Part shown: positions 43,420 to 51,865 of the stretch, one piece after another
Layout: each line of letters begins with the position of its first letter
How positions within the stretch are numbered: position 1 is the stretch's first letter
Source: Nostoc linckia NIES-25
Lineage (GTDB): Bacteria; Cyanobacteriota; Cyanobacteriia; Cyanobacteriales; Nostocaceae
DNA length: 64,000 bases
Direction of reading: 5' to 3'
Assembly: GCF_002368035.1 (NCBI RefSeq)
Contig: NZ_AP018222.1
Location: 1,797,836-1,861,835 of the forward strand
Notes under the pieces: generated by a model
What the model saw: the letters and a program-made list of their open reading frames with translations, nothing else
Database searches by the model: none
Told to the model about the DNA's origin: nothing
Position numbers and translations under genes: made by a program

Positions 43420-43803
43420 ATGCAGCGCACTCTCCTTTTGGCAAAAATTCATAACTGCACCCTCACTGGGGCGAATATCAACTATGTGGGTAGTATCAGT
43501 ATCGATCGCATCCTCTTAGAAAAAGCTGGCATCTTACCCTATGAGCAAGTGCAAGTGGTGAATAATGCCAATGGCGAGCGCTTTATTACTTATGCAATCC
43601 CGGCTCCAGCGCATTCAGGAGTAATTGAATTAAATGGGGCTGCGGCACGTCTAGGCATTATTGGCGATCGCTTGATTATAATGACTTACGGGCAGTTCAC
43701 TCCAGAGGAGTTAAAAAGCTACTCACCTACAGTAGTCATTGTGGACGAAAACAACAGACTCTTAGAAGTGCGGCGCTATGATGACCTGCTCAGTAAGGTC
43801 TAA
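43420..43803 (+). CDS. panD: Aspartate 1-decarboxylase precursor
   Basis: The 127-residue protein makes beta-alanine for pantothenate and CoA. The self-processing site G24-S25 is in NYVGSISIDRILLEKAGILPYEQVQV, where cleavage creates the pyruvoyl group. It continues with NGERFITYAIPAPAHSGVIELNGAAARLGIIGDRLIIMTY, all typical. Length is normal. The following MBL-fold gene begins 11 bases downstream, suggesting an operon. Confidence 0.96.
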   Translation: MQRTLLLAKIHNCTLTGANINYVGSISIDRILLEKAGILPYEQVQVVNNANGERFITYAIPAPAHSGVIELNGAAARLGIIGDRLIIMTYGQFTPEELKSYSPTVVIVDENNRLLEVRRYDDLLSKV

Positions 43804-43814
43804 TTTCAAAAAAA

Positions 43815-44717
43815 ATGTCTAATTTTGAGTTGTCAGGTTCCCAGAGTTACATACCTCAAAAGTCAACTAGCCTGCTCAATAGTCCAGTAGGTCAGTTTCT
43901 AGTGAAATTCTGGGGTGTAAGGGGTTTGATTGCCACTCCTAGCGAGAACACCAGTCGTTATGGTGGTAATACCGCTTGTGTAGAAATGCATGTAGCCGGA
44001 AAACGCTTGATTTTTGACGGCGGTACCGGCTTACGAATACTTGGTAAAACTTGGCAAGAAGTACAAGAACCACTAAAAGCCCATTTATTTTTTACCAATT
44101 CGCAATCGAACCGTATTCAAGGGTTTCCCTTTTTTGCTCCCGCATTTATTCCCGAAAATTGCTTCCATATTTACGGCACAGCTGCCTCAAATAGTGCCTC
44201 AATTAAACAATGTCTGTGCGACCAGATGCTCCAACCGCATTTTCCTTACCCTTTACAGCTAATGCAGTCGGAATTACAGTTTTACAATCTCACTCCAGAC
44301 AGCGACGTAAAGCTAGATGATGTGATTATTACAACTGCATTAATCAATCAAACTCAGCGCTCAATTGGGTATCGAGTTAGTTGGCAGGAATATAGTGTTG
44401 CCTACGTCACAGATTTGCACCAAAATGCAGAGCAAGTGGAACGAGAGCGGATTTTACAGTTCGTTCAAGGTGTTGACTTGTTGATTGCCAATGCCACTTA
44501 CACTCCTCCAACATCTCACGACCATGACTCTGCTGATTTACTTTGGCAGGTTGCAGTCAATGTGGCTGTTAATGCTGGGGTTAGACGATTAGCCATTTCT
44601 CATCATCACCCAGATGACCATGATGATTTTCTAGACAAAGTTCAAGCTGATGTGAAATCTGCCTTTCCTGAAGCATTACTAGCTCGTGAAGGTTTAGTAT
44701 TAGTTGTTGGTCATTAG
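43815..44717 (+). CDS. Metallo-beta-lactamase-fold protein lacking its metal ligands (pseudoenzyme)
   Basis: The 300-residue protein clearly follows the MBL-fold hydrolase family that starts FWGVRGxIxTP...TSRYGGNTxCVE. LIFDGGTGLRILG, IQGFPFFAPAFI and HIYG follow, and HHHPDDHDDFLDKV and AREGLVLVV close it. The metal motif normally reading T-H-x-H-x-D-H is T94-N-S-Q-S-N-R100. The later N-H-P-G-G is NQTQR. TD(T/S) survives as TDL, and the Asp of (I)YD is replaced (IANATYT). Four or more ligands are thus gone while the scaffold is intact and uninterrupted. It is probably a non-catalytic binding or regulatory protein. It is coupled to panD by an 11-base gap. Confidence 0.85.
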   Translation: MSNFELSGSQSYIPQKSTSLLNSPVGQFLVKFWGVRGLIATPSENTSRYGGNTACVEMHVAGKRLIFDGGTGLRILGKTWQEVQEPLKAHLFFTNSQSNRIQGFPFFAPAFIPENCFHIYGTAASNSASIKQCLCDQMLQPHFPYPLQLMQSELQFYNLTPDSDVKLDDVIITTALINQTQRSIGYRVSWQEYSVAYVTDLHQNAEQVERERILQFVQGVDLLIANATYTPPTSHDHDSADLLWQVAVNVAVNAGVRRLAISHHHPDDHDDFLDKVQADVKSAFPEALLAREGLVLVVGH

Positions 44718-44783
44718 GTATTGGGCGTAGGGCATCCCTTCGGCTTCGCTCAGGGCAAGTGGGCATTGGTTTTGAACTAATGA

Positions 44784-45578
44784 CTACTTAATACATCGGA
44801 TGATTCCATAAAGTCCACGAGCTTCTACCTGCACGCAGTCTGAATTGAACCCTGCTGTGAGTAAAATATGCCGCAGTTCGTCTACAGAAAAGAAGCGAAA
44901 AACAATGCTCGGAAATGGCTTGAGAAAAGTAGTCGCAAACAATTTGCCACCGCTACGCAACACTCGGTAAATGTTGCGAATTCCTTCTTCGGCATCAGGC
45001 CAGCAATGCATTGCGGCTCCAGCATAAATCGCATCTATAGAATCTGATGCCAAGGGTAGTGCTTCAACATCGCCACGAATAATTACGATTTCAGACGGTG
45101 ATATACCATCTATTTTCATTTTTTGTTTTAATTGTGACAGCATTGTCTCCGAATAATCTACAGCAACGATCTGCTTGCACTTGCCCAACAATGCTAAACG
45201 TCGTGCCATAATGCCCGTGCCACAACTAATATCTGCTACGATTCCAGGGTTTTCACCAAAAAATTCTGTACATTGGGCGAACTCTACATCAATACCGCCA
45301 AGGTTGCGTAGTCCTGCTGCCCAAATTGGCGGTAGGATGCGTTCATAGAAAAAAGAAATTAAAGGAGAACGGAATAATTCTGTGCGTAAAGGTTTTGTTT
45401 TAATAGCATTGTCTTCTATATATTTATGTGCCGCCTCAGGAGTTAAATCCATCAACGATGAAGGTGTTTTTTGGAGTTCGTTTTGAAAGTAATTTTGGCA
45501 CGTATTACAGTGCTGTGGAATTTCGGCTAAAGGTCGATCGCAAAGAGGACAAGCGATCGCCTCTTTTAAAATGAACAT
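44784..45578 (-). CDS. SAM-dependent methyltransferase with N-terminal zinc ribbon
   Basis: The 264-residue protein opens with a small C-x-x-C ... C-x-x-C segment (CPLCDRP, CNTC) like a zinc ribbon. A class I methyltransferase fold follows: VADISCGTGIMARRLALLGKC as motif I, VAVDYSETMLSQLKQK, GDVEALPLASDSIDAIYAGAAMHCWPDAEEGIRNIYRVLRSGG. This architecture occurs in UbiE/YcgJ-like enzymes and is common in cyanobacteria and plants. The substrate is unknown. It is convergent with the panD pair. Confidence 0.85.
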   Translation of the reverse strand: MFILKEAIACPLCDRPLAEIPQHCNTCQNYFQNELQKTPSSLMDLTPEAAHKYIEDNAIKTKPLRTELFRSPLISFFYERILPPIWAAGLRNLGGIDVEFAQCTEFFGENPGIVADISCGTGIMARRLALLGKCKQIVAVDYSETMLSQLKQKMKIDGISPSEIVIIRGDVEALPLASDSIDAIYAGAAMHCWPDAEEGIRNIYRVLRSGGKLFATTFLKPFPSIVFRFFSVDELRHILLTAGFNSDCVQVEARGLYGIIRCIK

Positions 45579-45615
45579 AATTTGTTTAACTTAAATTTGA
45601 TATAACAAACACGTT

Positions 45616-45843
45616 GTAGGGGCGCACGGCTGTGTATTAGTGTCAACTTAACGTGAAACCCTGATGAAAACGTGATGAGCGAGTTCTACTCACTTACCAT
45701 CAAGATCCGCGTTACCCCACCCCGGCTTTGCTGACGCAAAACGTCCCCTCCCCTTGGCAAGGGGAGGGGCTGGGGGTGGGGTAAAACGATTGTGGGGCAA
45801 TTTGAGCTTAAGTTGACACCAATGCACGGCTGTGCGCCCCTAC
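45616..45843. mobile_element. Nested palindromic element, copy C
   Basis: The outer arms GTAGGGGCGCACGGCTGTG (45616-45634) and the complement ending 45843 surround a 182-bp inner element (45639-45820) nearly identical to copy B. It includes CCCCACCCCGGCTTTGCTGACGC and the AGGGGCTGGGGGTGGGG block. The outer sequence differs from that of A and B, so the inner element moved independently of it. Confidence 0.8.
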
Positions 45844-45863
45844 TTTAATTGAAATCGATTATC

Positions 45864-47087
45864 TTACCCTTCAGAAGCGTTTTGCAATTCACCTGTGCGT
45901 ACTGAAATTTGCTGTGTCCGATCGCCTCGTTGTACTTTGACTTGTAATACTTGGCCGAGGCGACTCTCTTCCACAAGATTCTGCAATTGTTCGGCGCTGG
46001 TGATTGGTTTCCCATCGACTTGGACAATTATATCCCCGCGCCGGATACCACCAGATGCGGCTGGAGAATTGGGAATAACTTGCATAACAAAAACACCATT
46101 AATTTCTGGTATCTGAATAGGAGAATTGGGATCGGTGTTATTTTGCTTGGCTAGTTCGGGTGTCAAGGTCAACATTTGCACGCCTAAATAGGGGTGAGCA
46201 ACTTTACCATCTCGTTGCAGCGCAGATGCGATCGCTTTGGCTTTATCGATGGGAATGGCAAACCCAATACCCATTGCGTCGGGGCGAATGGCTGTGTTGA
46301 TACCAATTACTTCACCTCGTCCATTTAACAGCGGCCCCCCAGAGTTACCGGGGTTAATGGCGGCGTCTGTTTGAATAAAGTCCAAACGTTTGTCGCTAAT
46401 ACCGACTTGGGCGCTGGAACGTTTGAGGGTACTGACAATTCCTAAGGTAACAGTGTTATCAAATCCCAGAGGATTACCAACTGCGATCGCCCAGTCTCCT
46501 ACCTGTACGCTACTCGAAGAACCCAAGGGCGCCACTGGTAAATCGTTACCAGCGTTAATCTTAACTACTGCCAAATCGGTGACTTCATCAATTCCTTGAA
46601 CTTTGCCTTCAAAGGTGCGCCCGTCTTTGAGCCTAACTGTTACCTTATCAGCTTTATCCACCACGTGAGCATTAGTTAAAACTAAGCCGCTCTTGTCAAT
46701 AATGAAACCGGAACCTAAACCGCGCAACTGCTGTTCAGAAGGTATCTGTTGGGGCAAACCATCGCCAAAAAAGCGACGGAAAAAGGGGTCTTGGAAAAAT
46801 GGATCGATGCGGCGAGTAATTGTACGCTCAGTGTCAATACGGACGACTGCTGTGCCCACACGATTTACTGCTGCCGTCACAAAGCTACTGCTACCGATGG
46901 CGGAAGTTGCTGGTGATTGTCGTTGGGCAATGATTTCTGAACTATCCACAGCAGGCGCAATGGGCGCAGGTTCGGCTTGGGAGGGCAACACCTGTAATGT
47001 GCTGATAGTGAGTATAACTCCTAGCGCGATCGCTAATACATGAGTGCCGAACTGACGCATAGACCTGGGTAATTTGGGAAATCGCAT
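45864..47087 (-). CDS. HhoA/DegP-type periplasmic serine protease
   Basis: The protein of about 407 residues has an N-terminal signal or anchor (HVLAIALGVILTISTLQVLPSQAEP). The protease domain has His143 (LTNAHVV), Asp173 (VTDLAVV) and Ser251 (NPGNSGGP), numbered from a GTG two codons upstream. A single C-terminal PDZ domain follows (YLGVQMLTLTPELAK...GVFVMQVIPNSPAASGGIRRGDIIVQVDGKPI). A single PDZ and this length fit the cyanobacterial HhoA/HhoB/HtrA set, which handles misfolded envelope proteins under light and heat stress. I cannot say which of the three it is. Confidence 0.93.
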   Translation of the reverse strand: MRFPKLPRSMRQFGTHVLAIALGVILTISTLQVLPSQAEPAPIAPAVDSSEIIAQRQSPATSAIGSSSFVTAAVNRVGTAVVRIDTERTITRRIDPFFQDPFFRRFFGDGLPQQIPSEQQLRGLGSGFIIDKSGLVLTNAHVVDKADKVTVRLKDGRTFEGKVQGIDEVTDLAVVKINAGNDLPVAPLGSSSSVQVGDWAIAVGNPLGFDNTVTLGIVSTLKRSSAQVGISDKRLDFIQTDAAINPGNSGGPLLNGRGEVIGINTAIRPDAMGIGFAIPIDKAKAIASALQRDGKVAHPYLGVQMLTLTPELAKQNNTDPNSPIQIPEINGVFVMQVIPNSPAASGGIRRGDIIVQVDGKPITSAEQLQNLVEESRLGQVLQVKVQRGDRTQQISVRTGELQNASEG

Positions 47088-47475
47088 AATCACAACCTAA
47101 ATTTAGAAGCTTAATTGTTACTTAGTCGTGACAAATCTATTTACGATTATTTTTACAAATTTGACTTGGCTTTTGTTTTGCTTGCTTGAGCCACAATCAA
47201 AATTAGGGCATTTTGCAAGCTACTTTAATCAAAGTAATGGAAAATTTACCCCAAAAGCTATTATGGGGATTTACACTTTACATGTTCGGTTTTTACCCAA
47301 GCAGGAGGAACTTGTAATTGAAGAAGAATTCAGAATTCAGGAGGCAGAATTTAAGAATCTACTGTCAATAACAAATAAACTAAGTAGCTAGACATAATTC
47401 AATGTAAAATACAAAAGTTTAAAACATCGATAAAAACTGGCTTTTCCCTTCTGCCCCCTGCCCCCTGCCTCCTAT
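47088..47475. other. Spacer, no supported gene
   Basis: The 87-codon plus-strand frame at 47128-47391 is judged unlikely (see rejected list). It runs through GAATTCAGAATTCAGGAGGCAG repeats. CCCCCTGCCCCCTGCCTCC heptamers lie at 47454-47473. Confidence 0.5.
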
Positions 47476-48798
47476 TTAACTTGGGAATAAAATTTCATTG
47501 CGACTGGCTGCGCCTAACTCAGGTAAAGAGTTGATGGCTGAGTGGGGAGTCAAAGCAGCAGGAACAGTTGGAGGGACTTGTAATTGGTGGACAACACGTT
47601 GCAAGAGTTGGTCTTGTCCAGTACGTAAACCCCAGACATTTGTACCGCGGTTGATGATAGCAAACCAAACCAAACCGCGATCGCGGGTGGGCATGACTCC
47701 AGCTAAAGCGCTGACATCGCGGAGAGTACCTGTTTTAATTACAGTAGCGGAGGGGATGTGTCTAGAGTGCAATGTTCCTCGGCGATCGAATCCAGACATG
47801 GGAAATAAGTCAGCTAAATTCAATTGATGAGTGCTTGCTTCCCCTTGAATAGCCATGAGCATAGAACAAACAGCTCTAGGGGAAATACGATTTTCTGGCC
47901 CCAACCCAGAACCATTAATTAACTGAATTTCCGATTGCGGTACCCTAGCAAGATAAGCAGCAGTAGATTGTACCACAGTGGCTCCTCCCACTGACTCTGC
48001 TAGCATCTCTGCCATATCATTGTTGCTATAAACGTTCATTTCCTTAAGCAGCTGCTTCAGGGGTAAGGAACGATGGCGCACTAACAAAGTTTGTTGGGGG
48101 TTTGGTTGTGCCTCAAATTTCACAGCACCCGCAATTACGACTTTCGGCTTGGGCGTTCCCTTGGGCATGATTGAGTATATGTAATTAGCAGGCCGACCCC
48201 AAGTTGCAGAATTCAATGTTTGCTTGAGGATTAAACCAGCCAGCATCGGCTGACGCTGGAAATTCATGGCGAAATTGCCAGTAATCACCAAATTTCCCTT
48301 TACTTGCTTGATGCCCATTTTATTGAGAGTATTACCAAGGGCGATCGCTTCTTCCCAAACAAACATCGGATCGCCGCCACCAGTAATTACCAAATCACCT
48401 TGCACAACGCCATTTACCATTGGCCCGGTGACACTGACTAAAGTATCGAATTGGTGGTCTGGTCCCCAGGTTTTCAGTGCAACTAATGAAGTCGCAATTT
48501 TAGTTAAAGAGGCAGCTGGTAAAGCTGTTGTGCCTTGGTGATTTGCCATCAGCATCGGCCCTGACTGCATCCAAATCCCCTGACTCTCAGCCAGATTTTG
48601 CCCTACTACCTTGGTTGAGATTAATTCTTTGAGATATACCTGTACCGTAGTTGCCCCAGCTGGATTCGGATCGGGGGCAAGAACCAAGCCAGGGCTACTT
48701 TGCCAAGCCAATGCATCTAAAGCATCTAGAGGCTTGATGTGTACCCCAGCCATTTCTAGCCAAAGAGACACCAAACCTGAACCCAGTATTTCCAGCAT
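47476..48798 (-). CDS. dacB: D-alanyl-D-alanine carboxypeptidase/endopeptidase (PBP4 type)
   Basis: The 440-residue protein has the three penicillin-binding motifs of class C low-mass PBPs: S97-L-T-K100 in PAASLTKIATSLVALK, S-N-N in MNVYSNNDMAEML, and K-T-G in VIKTGTLRDVSALAG. GSGLGPENRISPRAVCSML is also typical. The N-terminus is hydrophobic (ILGSGLVSLWLEMAG), consistent with export. It trims or hydrolyses peptidoglycan cross-links. Length is within the family range. The ATG follows a weak AGGAATAAA. Confidence 0.93.
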   Translation of the reverse strand: MLEILGSGLVSLWLEMAGVHIKPLDALDALAWQSSPGLVLAPDPNPAGATTVQVYLKELISTKVVGQNLAESQGIWMQSGPMLMANHQGTTALPAASLTKIATSLVALKTWGPDHQFDTLVSVTGPMVNGVVQGDLVITGGGDPMFVWEEAIALGNTLNKMGIKQVKGNLVITGNFAMNFQRQPMLAGLILKQTLNSATWGRPANYIYSIMPKGTPKPKVVIAGAVKFEAQPNPQQTLLVRHRSLPLKQLLKEMNVYSNNDMAEMLAESVGGATVVQSTAAYLARVPQSEIQLINGSGLGPENRISPRAVCSMLMAIQGEASTHQLNLADLFPMSGFDRRGTLHSRHIPSATVIKTGTLRDVSALAGVMPTRDRGLVWFAIINRGTNVWGLRTGQDQLLQRVVHQLQVPPTVPAALTPHSAINSLPELGAASRNEILFPS

Positions 48799-49585
48799 AT
48801 TTTATTCCTCTATATTTGTTTAGGATGTTATGTATTATTTACTGTGCTAATATACACGCTTTTTTAGGTCGATCGGGATTGAGCCATAATAAACGGTATT
48901 ATTCTCATTTGGAAGTAGGTTAAATTACCGTATTTTTGTCACGTCTTTTACCAAAAAAAGACGGACTACAAGAGTCAGCCCCTTCGGGGAATTCAAAATT
49001 CAAAATTCAAAATTCAAAATTACAATCCCCATAAACAAATAATGGTGCTTTAAGCAAAGACTTTTTGCGCCTTGTGCTGATGTATCGCGGTTTACATTGT
49101 CCATAAATGAATAATGGTTAGTACCCCTTTTTTCTTCGGCCATGTCTCTTGAAAGCCAGTATAAAGGAGACAGAGCAAATTGGATTGCCATATTGCATGA
49201 TTTTTTAGGTTAATTTTGACAATAATTTATCTATAGTTTTTTTCTAAGTGCGATCGCCATTTATGAGAACAAGCAGCACCAATTAAAAAGTTGTGGACTG
49301 GTTGGGAATTTGTGGCGATCGTCTGCCCTGCAATTTAACTTTTCACTAAATGTATAAAAATGGAGATGGCTTCGCTACAAAGTCACCAATTTTATCCTTA
49401 AGCAAACGATTTACCGACTAAAGTACACCCATTTATTCAGCTTCCATCTGTAAATAATTGAATTGCAAAATTCTGAATTATTACTGCTGAATGTTTTGAT
49501 AAAATTGTTATATTAAAATTAATTCAATATCTGAATATTAATCGTAATTTTTTTGATAAATTAAAACAGATATGGAGGTAAGATT
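48799..49585. other. Spacer with AATTCAAA repeats
   Basis: No convincing gene is seen. A CCCCTTCGGGG hairpin (48980-48990) precedes AATTCAAA repeats (48990-49018). The near-repeats CCATAAACAAATAATGGT (49029-49045) and CCATAAATGAATAATGGT (49101-49118) lie about 73 bases apart. AGATATGGAGGTAAG before 49586 is a strong ribosome-binding site for the next gene. Confidence 0.5.
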
Positions 49586-50221
49586 ATGACCCAAGCCTTG
49601 CCTAAATCAGTCACCTTCGATGAATTTGTCGAATGGTATCCCAATGATGGCAAACGTTATGAATTGCACAATGGAGTGATTGTTGAAATGCCACCACCAA
49701 CTGGACAACACGAAAAAGTTGTAGGATTTATAGCGCGAAAGCTAACTGTCGAATTCGATCGCCTGAACCTTCCCTACACTATACCCAAAACAGCATTAGT
49801 TAAAACTCCTTCAGATGAATCAGCTTACTCGCCTGATGTGTTGCTGTTAAATCTTGATAATCTCGATAATGAACCGCTTTTTCAAAAACAATCAACAGTA
49901 AGCCAAGCAGCATCGGTTCCTTTGGTAGTTGAGGTTGTTTCAAGCAACTGGCGAGATGATTATTACAATAAACTTGGGGATTATGTTCGCGTAGCGTCTC
50001 GAAGAGAAGAGATGGGAATTCCCGAATATTGGATTGCTGATTATGCTGCACTAGGCGCAAGAAAGTTCATCGGCAATCCCAAACAACCTACTATTTTTGT
50101 ATGCGAATTAGTTGATGGTGAATATCAAATGAATCCCTTTCAAGGCAACACCCCAATTTCATCACGTACCTTTCCCCAATTAAATTTAACTGCACAGCAG
50201 ATTTTTGAAGCGGCTAACTAA
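49586..50221 (+). CDS. Uma2-family (DUF820) restriction-endonuclease-fold protein
   Basis: The 211-residue protein has the Uma2 pattern: TFDEFVEWYPNDGKRYELHNGVIVEMPPPTGQHEKVVGFIARKL, SAYSPDVLLLN, PLVVEVVSSNWRDDYYNKLGDYVR, GIPEYWIADY. The catalytic PD-(D/E)XK-like residues (Asp in SPDV, Glu in VEV) are in place. This family is greatly expanded in cyanobacteria and its role is unknown. The start has a strong GGAGG. It is a single gene by position. Confidence 0.9.
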   Translation: MTQALPKSVTFDEFVEWYPNDGKRYELHNGVIVEMPPPTGQHEKVVGFIARKLTVEFDRLNLPYTIPKTALVKTPSDESAYSPDVLLLNLDNLDNEPLFQKQSTVSQAASVPLVVEVVSSNWRDDYYNKLGDYVRVASRREEMGIPEYWIADYAALGARKFIGNPKQPTIFVCELVDGEYQMNPFQGNTPISSRTFPQLNLTAQQIFEAAN

Positions 50222-50299
50222 TTTATTTCAATCTACACAAATTTATTTTTCCAACGTTAAAAATATTGGGGTGGGGGTGGATTTTTCCACCCATAAACC

Positions 50300-51370
50300 T
50301 TACTTTCTTTCTGGATGTGCTGCATCCTCTAGTGAAGGAGTACCCATCTGGTTAATTGCGGCAATCATCTGGTACAAGCGCCCTAAATCTCGTTGATTAA
50401 AGTACAAAATCAGCCGGGGTAGTCCAACAGTTTCATCTTGGGATTCTTGGGGTAACGCCTGACTTTTTTCAATCCGTCCTTGAATAATAATGTCGTTAAA
50501 CTCAGTATTCAGTTGCTCGACTTGGGCATCTGATAAATCTGTCTTGAGACGAATGACTAATCGATTCGCTACGTAGCGGCTAGAATGGTAAACCTGGTAA
50601 AAACGCGTGATAGCATCGCAAGCCACATCCAAGTTGTCTGTCACCGTGTAAAGGCTGGGGTCATCAGGACTGACAAGACCTTTATTAACTAATTGCTTAT
50701 CAATATATTCGCTCCAAGAGCGCCAGTAATCACCACCAGGGTGGTCAATTAAAACTAAAGGTACCGGGCCAAATTTACCATTTTGGCTTAATGTCATACA
50801 TTCAAAAGCTTCATCTTGAGTGCCAAAGCCGCCAGCAAACAAGGCCACAGCATCACTTTCTTTGAGAAGAAACAGCTTGCGGGTAAAGAAATATTTGAAG
50901 TTAATTAGCTTGGGATCGCCTTCTATGAATGGGTTGGCTTCCTGTTCAAAGGGTAACTGAATGTTCAAACCAAAAGAATTTTCTCGACCAGCACCTTCGT
51001 GACCAGCCTGCATGATTCCACCACCACCGCCAGTCATCACCATAAATCCCAATTTAGTCACACAGCGAGCAAACTCCAGTGCCATTTGGTATTCTTGTGT
51101 CTCTGGTGCTAGACGAGCAGAACCAAAAATCGTCACTTTGCGGACGTGTCGGTAATTAAAAAACAGCTGGAAACCGCGCTCCATATCTGCTAGCGCAGAC
51201 GACAAGATTTTCCAATCAAGACGCTCAATTTCAGTATCAGCAAGGCGAACAATGGTAGCAAGTGCTTGCTGAATAAATTGCCGATTTTTTAATGTCGGTA
51301 GACGAACAATTAATTCAGCGATATCCGCCTGTAAAGACTCTAATGTGTCAAACGACGCAGATGAAGTCAT
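50300..51370 (-). CDS. LOG-family (TIGR00730-type) nucleotide-binding protein
   Basis: The 356-residue protein contains a lysine-decarboxylase-like Rossmann domain: VTIFGSARL, FMVMTGGGGGIMQAGHEGAGRENSFGLNI, and AVALFAGGFGTQDEAFECM. The last matches the PGGxGTxxE motif, with A for P. LOG-type enzymes cleave nucleoside 5'-monophosphates to free bases. This longer version has extra N- and C-terminal helices (about 80 and 100 residues) and is common in cyanobacteria. The exact substrate is unknown. The last residues overlap no neighbour. Confidence 0.87.
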   Translation of the reverse strand: MTSSASFDTLESLQADIAELIVRLPTLKNRQFIQQALATIVRLADTEIERLDWKILSSALADMERGFQLFFNYRHVRKVTIFGSARLAPETQEYQMALEFARCVTKLGFMVMTGGGGGIMQAGHEGAGRENSFGLNIQLPFEQEANPFIEGDPKLINFKYFFTRKLFLLKESDAVALFAGGFGTQDEAFECMTLSQNGKFGPVPLVLIDHPGGDYWRSWSEYIDKQLVNKGLVSPDDPSLYTVTDNLDVACDAITRFYQVYHSSRYVANRLVIRLKTDLSDAQVEQLNTEFNDIIIQGRIEKSQALPQESQDETVGLPRLILYFNQRDLGRLYQMIAAINQMGTPSLEDAAHPERK

Positions 51371-51865
51371 GAGAACTTCCGGAACAATGGCACTATATTT
51401 TACGTGAACGACTCACACTCTAGCAAGCGGGATATAGCCCTATGATGTGCAGTTAGCATTCTCAGAACTCGCTTTGAGGTCGTATTGGTCATTAGACCTG
51501 CCTTGAAAATAGGGACTGGGGACTGGGGACTGGGGACTGGGAAAACCAAGATATTTTCATTTCAAAAATTGCTGTTCTAAACCAAAGCACTTGTGTTGTG
51601 AACCAAAGCACTTGCGTTGTGAATTAGAAAATTCTTTTAGGGACTTCCAAAAAATAAAGTAGTAGGGACTTCCAAAAAATAAAGTAGGGTGTGTTAGGCG
51701 AAAGCCGTAACGCACCCAAATACTGGCAGTGCGTTACGCTGTCGCTAACACACCCTACAAAATTGGCTATTTTTTTAATTGTAAGTCCCTTACGAGAATA
51801 ACCAATTACAAAAGACGCAAAAACTAAAAATGTCCCCGCATCAGACCGTCTTCCTCATCCCCTTA
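51371..51865. other. Repeat-filled spacer
   Basis: GGGGACT heptamers lie at 51511-51540. Two direct copies of about 21 bases (CCAAAGCACTTGyGTTGTGAA) start at 51582 and 51603. Two exact tandem 24-mers (AGGGACTTCCAAAAAATAAAG...) occupy 51640-51687. A large imperfect palindrome (51684-51758) reads GTAGGGTGTGTTAG...CTAACACACCCTAC with TAACGCAC/GTGCGTTA inside. No gene is visible. Confidence 0.75.

Noticed and set aside
47128..47391. 87-codon plus-strand frame starting MTNLFTIIFTNLTW
   Set aside because: It runs through GAATTCAGAATTCAGGAGGCAG spacer repeats at its 3' end, has no family resemblance and lies in the promoter side of the HhoA gene.
49000..49191. 63-codon minus-strand frame
   Set aside because: Its end is encoded by AATTCAAA tandem repeats, and nothing supports translation.
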